A stretch of DNA of 10,776 nucleotides from an uncultured Prevotella sp. (GTDB lineage: Bacteria; Bacteroidota; Bacteroidia; Bacteroidales; Bacteroidaceae). Position 1 is the first letter of the stretch, and the number at the start of each line of letters is the position of its first letter. The translations under genes were made by a program, and so were the position numbers. The stretch covers positions 1 to 10,776 of the forward strand of contig UQPD01000087.1 in the NCBI GenBank assembly GCA_900542795.1, written 5' to 3'. This document shows, one piece after another, positions 1 to 5,988 of the stretch. The notes under the pieces are model-generated. The model had not been told where the DNA came from and ran no database searches. It saw only the letters and a list, made by a program, of their open reading frames with translations.

Positions 1-13
1 TTTCTGCATTTTA

Positions 14-44
14 TTTCCATTTATAAATTTCTTTTGTAATTTTG
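14..44 (+). promoter_or_regulatory. Probable promoter of the Omp28-like gene
   Basis: TAATTTTG at 37-44 is an exact match to the Bacteroidetes -7 consensus TAnnTTTG. Nineteen bases upstream, TTTC at 14-17 is a one-mismatch -33 box. Transcription would start near base 50 and leave an A/T-rich leader of about 25 bases with no Shine-Dalgarno sequence, as is normal in this phylum. The -33 box is the weak part of the call. Confidence 0.45.
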
Positions 45-76
45 CCCTCAGATCAACTAAATAAAATTTGTAAATA

Positions 77-1858
77 ATGAATAAAATTCTACGTATTGTA
101 GCCTTTGTTATAGGCTTATGTACTGCTGCAAGCAGTTTTGCCGACCACGAAATTACGTTAGGTTATTGTCCTAACGAATTTTCTGAAAATATTTCAGGTA
201 TTGAAAATCAACAACCGAGCGGTACATTAACTTTCCAAGCTGCCATACTCATTCCTGGTTCACGCCTCATGGCGCTCAAGGGCCAACACCTCACCAAAAT
301 GCGTTTTGCATGTACCGAGGGCGTTAGCAACATCTACGCATGGGCACGATACGATCTAAAATCTACCGTTATTAACAACCGCCCCACAAAGGTAGGAACT
401 GCCAAAGCGGGTTGGAACGAAGTTACATTTGTCGAACCCATCGAAATCACAGGTAAAGACCTCTACGTAGGTTACAATGGTAAAGTGCCTGCTGGCGGTG
501 CCATTTATTGCGACGGCATTAGCAACCCCAATGGTAACTTCTTCTACGACGGAAGCGCTTGGGCAAATTTCACCAACTATGGTTACGAACCTCTTTGCAT
601 TCAGGTTGTTGCCGAAATCAGTGATGACCTTCCCCTCAACGACCTTGCTGTTGAAAAATGTACCTTTGGTGCTCCTTATACACGCGTAGGCGATGATCTT
701 AGTGCTACCATCACTATTAACAACTATGGCGAGAAGGAAACAAATATTCCTGCCATGCACTACAGTGTGGGCGATGGCAAAGTTCACGACATTAGCGTAG
801 AAGGTCAGATTTTCCCCGAAGAGGTGCAGGCACTTGACATTACCATCAACACTGCCGATATGCCCGAAGGTAAGGTTCCCTTGAAAATATGGATGGACGC
901 TGACAACGAATACAAGGATAACGACACTCTCAACACCGTTATCTACACCTATAATGATGCTTACAAGCGCAAAACACTCATTGAACATTTCACCACACTT
1001 AAGTGCTCTAACTGTCCTCTGGGTCACGATGTGCTGAACGCTTTGGTTAGCGGACGCAAAGACTATGTTTGGGTAGCTCACCACATTGGTTACCAAACCG
1101 ACGAACTCACACAGCAAACTTCATACAGTTTGCAAAAGTTTGGCATACAAGCTGCTCCGATGGGCATGTTCGACCGTCGCATGTTAAACAACAATGACTA
1201 TGCTGACCAACCTGCTTTCAGTTTACTCAAGGGTAATGGTTCTTCAGTTGTTTATCCGCACCTCAAACTCTTGCAAGGTCCTTTCGATGTTGCTACATCA
1301 ACACCCGCCTTTGTTTCGGTAAACATTGAAAATCACTACGACCCTGCCACACGTCAACTCACCACAACCATTAGTGGCGAACGCAACAAGATTTTCACTA
1401 CCTTCTATAATCAGTCGTGCCTTACTGTTGAACTGATTGAAGACAAGGTGAACACAAAGGCTGCTCAACTCTACAGTGGCGAGAAGATTCACAACCATGT
1501 TTATCGCGATGCCATTACACGCATCACAGGCGATAGCATCAATTGGACTGACGACACTTACTCTGAAACTTACACCTACACCATTCCCGAAACATGGAAT
1601 GCTGACAACGTAAGTGTTGTGGCATTTGTGAACCGTCCGACCGATGATGTTACGAATGCTGAAGTGCTCAACGCCGAATCGCTCAACATCAATCACGTAA
1701 CCGGCATCCAAAGCGCAACTACTGCTGGCGCACAAGTGCTGAGTCGCACCCTCTTCAACTTGCAAGGTCAACGCATCGACCGCGCTCCTCTTAATGGTGC
1801 ATACATCGAACGTGTTGAAACCACACAGGGTGTGCAAACCATTAAGCACGTTAAGTAA
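77..1858 (+). CDS. Secreted Omp28-like protein with thioredoxin-type CSNC motif and C-terminal sorting-like tail
   Basis: A 593-residue exported protein. Residues 1-22 form a signal peptide (basic MNKILR start, hydrophobic core, SSFA end). Residues about 25-180 look like an all-beta sandwich. Residues about 186-295 resemble a CARDB/Ig-like module (NDLAVEKCTF, then ATITINNYG). From about 299 the sequence KTLIEHFTTLKCSNCPLGH matches the start of Omp28-type thioredoxin-fold domains, with CSNC at 310-313. Residues 558-593 form a tail (LFNLQGQRI...APLNGAYI...KHVK) shared with two other proteins here and resembling type IX secretion C-terminal signals. The start follows a promoter match and gives a clean signal peptide. 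It is probably surface-attached or extracellular. Whether the CxxC pair is redox-active, and what it acts on, is not known. The family assignment rests on my reading of the motif context; the secreted multidomain architecture is the firmer part. Confidence 0.8.
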   Translation: MNKILRIVAFVIGLCTAASSFADHEITLGYCPNEFSENISGIENQQPSGTLTFQAAILIPGSRLMALKGQHLTKMRFACTEGVSNIYAWARYDLKSTVINNRPTKVGTAKAGWNEVTFVEPIEITGKDLYVGYNGKVPAGGAIYCDGISNPNGNFFYDGSAWANFTNYGYEPLCIQVVAEISDDLPLNDLAVEKCTFGAPYTRVGDDLSATITINNYGEKETNIPAMHYSVGDGKVHDISVEGQIFPEEVQALDITINTADMPEGKVPLKIWMDADNEYKDNDTLNTVIYTYNDAYKRKTLIEHFTTLKCSNCPLGHDVLNALVSGRKDYVWVAHHIGYQTDELTQQTSYSLQKFGIQAAPMGMFDRRMLNNNDYADQPAFSLLKGNGSSVVYPHLKLLQGPFDVATSTPAFVSVNIENHYDPATRQLTTTISGERNKIFTTFYNQSCLTVELIEDKVNTKAAQLYSGEKIHNHVYRDAITRITGDSINWTDDTYSETYTYTIPETWNADNVSVVAFVNRPTDDVTNAEVLNAESLNINHVTGIQSATTAGAQVLSRTLFNLQGQRIDRAPLNGAYIERVETTQGVQTIKHVK

Positions 1859-1870
1859 GACCAACTATCC

Positions 1871-1890
1871 CCCCAAAAACACGATTGGGG
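1871..1890 (+). other. Small G/C hairpin after the Omp28-like gene
   Basis: CCCCAA (1871-1876) and TTGGGG (1885-1890) form a 6-bp stem with an 8-base loop, 12 bases after the stop codon. No T-run follows, so it is not a convincing intrinsic terminator. It may mark an mRNA 3' end or let transcription continue into the next gene. Confidence 0.35.
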
Positions 1891-1918
1891 AGAAGATATA
1901 CACATTATATATATAAGC

Positions 1919-1960
1919 GATGCCTTGAAAGGACAGAAAGCTTTGCCCTTTCAAGGTATC
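1919..1960 (+). repeat. Inverted repeat / leader hairpin before the propeller-like gene
   Basis: CCTTGAAAGG (1923-1932) and CCTTTCAAGG (1947-1956) are exact reverse complements. The stem extends outward by four pairs (GATG with TATC, one G-T), giving 14 bp around a 14-base loop that can pair further. It lies 43 bases before the ATG at 2003. No T-run follows, so it is more likely a leader RNA structure or an operator-like palindrome than a terminator. Confidence 0.55.
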
Positions 1961-2002
1961 CCCAATAACCCAACAGATACAAACCCTAAAAAAATTATCC
2001 AT

Positions 2003-3856
2003 ATGAAGAAAACTTTACTCACCGCAGCAATGGCAGTGCTCGGAATGGGTGCAGCCTCTGCACAAGTTTGCGACAACTTCGTTGGAAACCTCTTCAGCAT
2101 CATGTCCGACAACGGCGTATATGTAGCCGAATCTGTAGACGGAGAAATCATCGTACGCAACCGCCTCACTAATCAAGAATATTACGTACATGCAAGCGAA
2201 GAAGACCCTGTACTCAGCGGAGCAGGCAATGGTCACGCATTGAGCAGCCAAGGCACACTTGTGGGCTACGATGGCTACAACGCATGCTATTGGGTAAAAG
2301 GCGGTCTTAAAGTGGTTCTGCCCAACACAGCAGATGCAGGCACCATTGATAGTGATGCTAGTGCCATCACCGATGACGGCAAATACATTGCTGGCTCATT
2401 AGCCACAAATGCAACAAGCGCCTACGATGGTTTGCAAAGTTTCCCCGTGCTTTGGACACGTCAGTCTGACGGTTCATATAGCGTAGAAAAACTTCCCTTC
2501 CCCGCAAAGGACTTCTCAGGACGCGACCCACAACACGTAACTGTCAACGACATCTCTAACGATGGTAAAACGCTCGTGGGCATGATCGTAGACTACTCGG
2601 GCTTCTTTATCTATCCCATCGTTTACAAAAAAGGCGAAGACGGAACATGGAGCTACAAGGTAATTGGCGAAAACATCGTTTGGGATGGTGAATTGGCAAA
2701 ACAAATTCTGCCCGAACCTACCATTCCTTCTGATATATGGTTCCCCCAACCCGAACAATATTACACCAAGGCCGACACCATTGCCTATAACAATGCAGCT
2801 GCAGAATATAGAGACAAACTCGATCAGGTTAATGCTGGTCTCATTCCTCGCGACTCTCTCCCCGTTTATCCCCAAAAATGGATGTACGTTAGCGAGAACA
2901 AAGCGAAGTGGCAAGCCGACTCTCTACTCTACGAACAGCAGTGCGAACAATACTATGTAGACTTCGATGCCTACCAAGAAAGTTTCTATGCATCAACAAA
3001 GGGTATCTCGTTCTTGCAGAACAACTTCTACCTCTCGCGCAATGGCAAATATCTCGGCACTACTATCAGCCGTGAACTCTCTAGCGAAGCTGACGATCCC
3101 GAAATGGGAGGCTTTGGAGGCGAAGTGGTATACAACCCTGTACTCATCGATCTCACACAAGATTCCCTCATCGCCAATGTTCGCGAAGATCTCACCAAAC
3201 ACAGCACTACTTGCGTAACCGACGATGGTACTCTCTTTGCTGCATCGCCCATGATGGACTATGTACGTAACACCTATGTTGTTAAGCCCAATGCCGAAGA
3301 ACCTGTACTCAACTTCTACGACTACATCAATCAGCGCAGCGAAGCTGCCGGTCTTTTCCTCAAAACCAAATATTCTTTCGACGTTCCTACCGAAGCTGGT
3401 GGCGATGATGGTGATGATGGCGACTTCGGTGGCGGGGGTGATGGCGACTTCGGTGGCATCGATGGTGACGACGGCTTTGGCGTAGCAAGCACCAAGCAGG
3501 CTATTGATGCAGACCGTTACTTCACTTCCGACTACGTAATTGTTGCCGACAGCGTAATAACTGGTACTGTCTTTGCAAACAACAATGCCTCTATCTTCCT
3601 GAGCTTTATGCAAGAGGAATATTCTGACAGCATCAACCACGCTTCTGTAAACCGCTCTTACGTTATCGACCTCAACCCGGGTGCCACTTCAAGCGTTAAG
3701 AACGTACAGAATGACCAGAACGTAACAGCTCCTGTACTTCGTCGCGAATACTATAACGTAAATGGCCAGCGCATCAACGCAGCTCCCTTCAAGGGCGTAT
3801 TCCTTGAAAAGCAAATCACTGCTAAGGGTGCCGTTACCGTTAAACGCGTTAAATAA
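2003..3856 (+). CDS. Secreted beta-propeller-like protein with Gly/Asp-rich linker and sorting-like tail
   Basis: A 617-residue exported protein of unknown function. I start it at 2003 because MKKTLLTAAMAVLGMGAASAQ is a complete signal peptide; an in-frame ATG at 1925 would place 26 non-signal residues in front and lies inside a hairpin. The mature part carries repeats of the form S/T-x-DG-x-x-(L/V)-x-G (SDNGVYVAE, SSQGTLVGY, TDDGKYIAG, SNDGKTLVG, SRNGKYLGT, TDDGTLFAA), several followed by W or VY strands. This suggests beta-propeller blades. A probable helical insertion rich in Y, Q and A lies between blades at about residues 235-335. Residues 466-493 are a Gly/Asp/Phe linker made partly of a 24-base tandem repeat. 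Residues 581-617 (YYNVNGQRI...APFKGVFL...KRVK) match the tail of the upstream protein. The two genes are 144 bases apart and may be co-transcribed. I do not recognise a named family. Confidence 0.8.
   Translation: MKKTLLTAAMAVLGMGAASAQVCDNFVGNLFSIMSDNGVYVAESVDGEIIVRNRLTNQEYYVHASEEDPVLSGAGNGHALSSQGTLVGYDGYNACYWVKGGLKVVLPNTADAGTIDSDASAITDDGKYIAGSLATNATSAYDGLQSFPVLWTRQSDGSYSVEKLPFPAKDFSGRDPQHVTVNDISNDGKTLVGMIVDYSGFFIYPIVYKKGEDGTWSYKVIGENIVWDGELAKQILPEPTIPSDIWFPQPEQYYTKADTIAYNNAAAEYRDKLDQVNAGLIPRDSLPVYPQKWMYVSENKAKWQADSLLYEQQCEQYYVDFDAYQESFYASTKGISFLQNNFYLSRNGKYLGTTISRELSSEADDPEMGGFGGEVVYNPVLIDLTQDSLIANVREDLTKHSTTCVTDDGTLFAASPMMDYVRNTYVVKPNAEEPVLNFYDYINQRSEAAGLFLKTKYSFDVPTEAGGDDGDDGDFGGGGDGDFGGIDGDDGFGVASTKQAIDADRYFTSDYVIVADSVITGTVFANNNASIFLSFMQEEYSDSINHASVNRSYVIDLNPGATSSVKNVQNDQNVTAPVLRREYYNVNGQRINAAPFKGVFLEKQITAKGAVTVKRVK
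3415..3457 (+). repeat. Tandem 24-base repeat encoding a DGDFGG unit
   Basis: The 19-base sequence TGATGGCGACTTCGGTGGC occurs at 3415-3433 and again at 3439-3457, a period of 24 bases, in frame inside the Gly/Asp linker of the propeller-like protein. In-frame repeats of this kind can change copy number without breaking the gene. Confidence 0.8.
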
Positions 3857-3912
3857 AACCTCAAGAGTATGATTTTCTAAAAAATCGTTCTTTTATATAA
3901 CTAATAACTATT

Positions 3913-3949
3913 AGGATATGCCAACCATTGGTTGGTGTATCCTTTTTTT
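3913..3949 (+). terminator. Strong intrinsic terminator
   Basis: AGGATATGCCAACC (3913-3926) pairs with GGTTGGTGTATCCT (3930-3943) across an ATT loop, 14 bp with two G-T wobbles, running into seven T residues. It ends transcription of the propeller-like gene, about 60 bases after its stop codon, and isolates that unit from metK. Confidence 0.9.
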
Positions 3950-3971
3950 ATGGTATGAAGTTTCTTGGGGG

Positions 3972-4140
3972 GGGGTAGGCATAAATGTCCATGATTTTTC
4001 CATAATTCATCCATAGCTATTCCAACATTTACACTTCACGCGCCAGCCCAACCCCGAAAGGGGTTATTCATGGGAAATTCCCTACCCCATCGCGTAGCGC
4101 ATACATCACGAAATATTTATGGCTCATTGATGGACATTTA
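3972..4140. repeat. Nested palindromic element (REP-like)
   Basis: TAAATGTCCAT (3982-3992) and ATGGACATTTA (4130-4140) bracket about 137 bases. GGGGTAGG (3972-3979) is the reverse complement of CCTACCCC (4081-4088). Inside is AACCCC-GAAA-GGGGTT (4050-4065), preceded by GCGCCAGCC (4040-4048). The same 9-base core before a similar C-rich hairpin occurs at 10706-10732, which suggests a dispersed, non-autonomous repeat family. No transposase is nearby. Confidence 0.6.
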
Positions 4141-4197
4141 CGACTAAAAACACTAACGGTACGCGAAGCATGGATTTAATATTACTCAAATACGCGA

Positions 4198-4301
4198 CTT
4201 CGCGAAGTTAGGCTGCACCTCAGCACAGCAAAATAAAAAAAATCCTTTTTTTATTTGGCAGTGCATTCGGTTTGCACTACTCTGCTTCGCCAAGTTAGGC
4301 T
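4198..4301. repeat. 17-base direct repeat pair
   Basis: CTTCGCGAAGTTAGGCT (4198-4214) and CTTCGCCAAGTTAGGCT (4285-4301) differ at one base. The first copy overlaps the perfect palindrome ACTTCGCGAAGT. An A/T-only hairpin and the hairpin at 4261-4277 lie between them. Confidence 0.7.
4231..4256. repeat. A/T-only inverted repeat
   Basis: AAATAAAAAAA and TTTTTTTATTT form an 11-bp A/T stem around the loop ATCC. GCAC (4223-4226) and GTGC (4261-4264) can close it further out. With no G/C stem it is a poor intrinsic terminator on either strand; it may be a DNA cruciform or simply part of the repeat element. Confidence 0.5.
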
Positions 4302-4340
4302 ACGGTTCGGAAGAAAAAATGAAAATTTATTGATTTTCAT

Positions 4341-4371
4341 TTTGTTCTTCTCTCGCCTTGCACTAACTTTG
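4341..4371 (+). promoter_or_regulatory. metK promoter
   Basis: TTTG (4341-4344), exactly 19 bases, then TAACTTTG (4364-4371): a full match to the Bacteroidetes primary-sigma consensus. Transcription should start near 4378, giving a leader of about 210 bases before metK. This is the best promoter in the window. Confidence 0.8.
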
Positions 4372-4377
4372 CACCCA

Positions 4378-4560
4378 GAAACTCAGAGGACAGATTTGGC
4401 TGCTTGCAACCTCTCAAAAACAATGCTAAAACTCAGCATCGTGAATTGTGGCTCTTAACGAACTGCAAAATAAGACGATGCATGCACACAAACATAGCCG
4501 AATCGACCGTCTCTGCCTGTTTCCGCCAATATGATGCGAAAGCAGGCTGTTTTGTTATCA
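4378..4560 (+). ncRNA. metK leader RNA, candidate SAM-responsive riboswitch
   Basis: The leader between the mapped promoter and metK contains GAGGACAGATTTGG (4386-4399), CTTGCAACC (4403-4411) and TGCTAAA (4424-4430). Their order resembles the conserved GCAACC and GGTGCTAA blocks of S-box (SAM-I clan) riboswitches, although the usual paired partners are not obvious. Possible helices seen: AGAGG/CCTCT (4385-4389 with 4410-4414), ATGCT/AGCAT (4423-4427 with 4435-4439), and the competing GCATCGT/ACGATGC (4436-4442 with 4475-4481). An intrinsic terminator follows at 4515-4559. Control of a SAM synthetase by its product through early termination is well established for S-boxes. Assigning this RNA to that class is my inference; it could be a divergent or separate class. 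Confidence 0.6.
4515..4559 (+). terminator. Intrinsic terminator (attenuator) inside the metK leader
   Basis: GCCTGTTTCCGC (4515-4526) pairs with GCGAAAGCAGGC (4536-4547): 12 positions with one G-T wobble and one mismatch, a 9-base loop, then TGTTTTGTTATC. It sits after the metK promoter and only about 30 bases before the metK ATG, so it must be bypassed to make the enzyme. That placement is the signature of transcription attenuation. The 5' end of the transcript (GAAAC 4378-4382, CAGAG 4384-4388) can pair with GTTTC (4519-4523) and CTCTG (4511-4515), a possible antiterminator. Confidence 0.75.
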
Positions 4561-4591
4561 TAAACCCACTTTATACACACAAAAGAAAAAG

Positions 4592-5899
4592 ATGGCTTAC
4601 TTATTTACATCCGAATCGGTGTCTGAAGGACACCCCGACAAAGTATCTGACCAAATTTCAGATGCTGTGCTTGACCAGTTGTTGGCATACGACCCCAACT
4701 CGAAAGTAGCTTGCGAAACGCTCGTAACCACAGGACAGGTGGTTGTGGCAGGAGAAGTAAAATCTAACGCTTACGTTGACCTTCAAGACGTAGTGCGCAA
4801 CACTATTGCACGTATCGGCTACACTAAGGCTGAATATAAATTTGAAGCTGAAAGCTGTGGCATCTTAAGCGCAATTCATGAACAAAGTGCTGACATTAAC
4901 CGTGGTGTTGATCGTAAAAAGACCAGCGAAGCTGACGCTATGAACCAAGGCGCAGGCGACCAAGGCATGATGTTTGGCTACGCTAACAACGAAACTGACA
5001 CTTACATGCCACTGCCCCTTTCATTGGCACACGACATTGTATATGTGTTGGCTGAAATCCGTCGCGAAGGTAAAGTAATGACTTATCTGCGTCCCGACTC
5101 TAAGAGTCAGGTAACTATTGAATATAGCGACGATAATGTTGCACAGCGCATCGACACCATCGTGGTAAGTACACAACACGATGAATTTATTTCGGCTGAA
5201 GAGGCAGGCTCACAAGAAGAGGCTGACCGCTTGATGCAAGAACGCATCCAAAAGGATGTAACAGAAATTCTTATTCCTCGCGTTATTGAGGAACGTGTAA
5301 ACACACCCGAAATTAAAGAACTCTTCTACAAAGGCGAAATCAAATATTACGTTAACCCTACGGGTAAGTTCGTAATTGGTGGTCCGCACGGAGATACGGG
5401 TTTAACAGGTCGCAAGATTATTGTGGACACTTATGGTGGCAAGGGTGCGCATGGTGGTGGAGCATTCTCAGGAAAAGACCCCTCAAAGGTTGACCGCTCG
5501 GCTGCTTATGCTGCACGTTACATTGCTAAGAACATGGTTGCTGCGGGTGTTGCCGATGAAATGCTTGTGCAACTTAGCTATGCCATTGGTAAGGCTGAAC
5601 CTATCTCTATCTACGTTGACACTTATGGTCGTAGCCATGTTGCAATGAGCGATGGTGAAATTGCTCGCAAAATTGGTGAAATGTTCGACCTTCGTCCAGC
5701 CGCTATTGAGCAAACGCTGAAATTGCGTCAACCCATCTATGAGGAAACTGCAAGCTATGGTCACATGGGTCGTACACCCCAGATTGTTGAAAAAACTTTC
5801 TGCAAAGGTAAGGCCGACGAAAAGACCGTTAAGGTTGAACTCTTTACTTGGGAAAAGTTAGACAAGGTTGAAGAAATTAAGAAGGTCTTTAAGCTTTAA
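4592..5899 (+). CDS. metK: S-adenosylmethionine synthetase
   Basis: Makes S-adenosylmethionine from ATP and methionine, releasing phosphate and diphosphate, in the cytoplasm; the product is the main methyl donor. The 435-residue protein shows the family motifs in order: GHPDK at 13-17 with the catalytic His, GAGDQG at 120-125 (the ATP/methionine-site signature), GGPHGDTGLTGRK at 263-275, and the glycine-rich HGGGAFSGKDPSKVDRSAAY segment ending at 306, which binds phosphates, metal and K+. It is longer than the roughly 384 residues of the E. coli enzyme because of an acidic insertion near 200-240 and a C-terminal extension, as is usual for Bacteroidetes. The start MAYLFTSESVSEGHPDK is the conserved N-terminus. 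It is transcribed alone from its own promoter through a long leader with an attenuator, and a large hairpin follows the stop codon. Confidence 0.98.
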   Translation: MAYLFTSESVSEGHPDKVSDQISDAVLDQLLAYDPNSKVACETLVTTGQVVVAGEVKSNAYVDLQDVVRNTIARIGYTKAEYKFEAESCGILSAIHEQSADINRGVDRKKTSEADAMNQGAGDQGMMFGYANNETDTYMPLPLSLAHDIVYVLAEIRREGKVMTYLRPDSKSQVTIEYSDDNVAQRIDTIVVSTQHDEFISAEEAGSQEEADRLMQERIQKDVTEILIPRVIEERVNTPEIKELFYKGEIKYYVNPTGKFVIGGPHGDTGLTGRKIIVDTYGGKGAHGGGAFSGKDPSKVDRSAAYAARYIAKNMVAAGVADEMLVQLSYAIGKAEPISIYVDTYGRSHVAMSDGEIARKIGEMFDLRPAAIEQTLKLRQPIYEETASYGHMGRTPQIVEKTFCKGKADEKTVKVELFTWEKLDKVEEIKKVFKL

Positions 5900-5909
5900 G
5901 CTTTATAAA

Positions 5910-5962
5910 AAGAAGTTAGGAGAATGAATGTATTACTAAGACATCCATTCCTCTAACTTCTT
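5910..5962 (+). terminator. Large hairpin after metK, probable terminator
   Basis: A 21-base arm (5910-5930) pairs with 5942-5962: 18 Watson-Crick pairs, one G-T and two A-C mismatches, with an 11-base loop. It begins 10 bases after the metK stop codon. The following TTGAAAATAACTTTT is not a clean T-run, so termination is likely but may be incomplete; the hairpin may also protect the mRNA 3' end. Confidence 0.6.
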
Positions 5963-5988
5963 GAAAATAACTTTTCCTCCACACAAAA

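Larger units (their letters stand above)
3957..4340. other. Repeat-rich non-coding region upstream of the metK promoter
   Basis: I see no gene in this stretch. It holds a run of nine G (3967-3975), an 11-bp inverted repeat (3982-3992 with 4130-4140), a GAAA-capped hairpin (4050-4065), the 12-base palindrome ACTTCGCGAAGT (4197-4208), a 17-base direct repeat (4198-4214 and 4285-4301), an A/T-only hairpin (4231-4256) and a small hairpin GTGCA/TGCAC (4261-4277). Repeated CGCGAAG/CTTCGC words run through it. This is what decayed REP-like or other dispersed repeats look like. Short open frames here lack any credible start or coding signal. Confidence 0.7.

Noticed and set aside
356..1117. A 253-codon open frame on the - strand, and similar - strand frames under 1298-1864, 2516-2914 and 2993-3640
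   Set aside because: They lie antisense to well-supported secreted-protein genes, have no recognisable domains, promoters or sensible starts, and are shadows of the + strand codon pattern.
1925..2002. Upstream in-frame start for the propeller-like gene
   Set aside because: It would add 26 residues ahead of a complete signal peptide and begins inside a strong hairpin; the ATG at 2003 is the natural start.
3398..3481. Gly/Asp linker read as an RTX-type calcium nonapeptide array
   Set aside because: The units do not fit GGxGxDxUx with a 9-residue period, and there is no type I secretion context.
3957..4340. A CRISPR array or an attachment site in the repeat-rich region
   Set aside because: There are only pairs of short, imperfect repeats with irregular spacing, no cas genes, and no integrase or tRNA gene nearby.
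4255..4709. Short + strand open frames upstream of and overlapping metK
   Set aside because: They cross the metK promoter, leader and terminator and run into metK in another frame; no protein-like features are visible.
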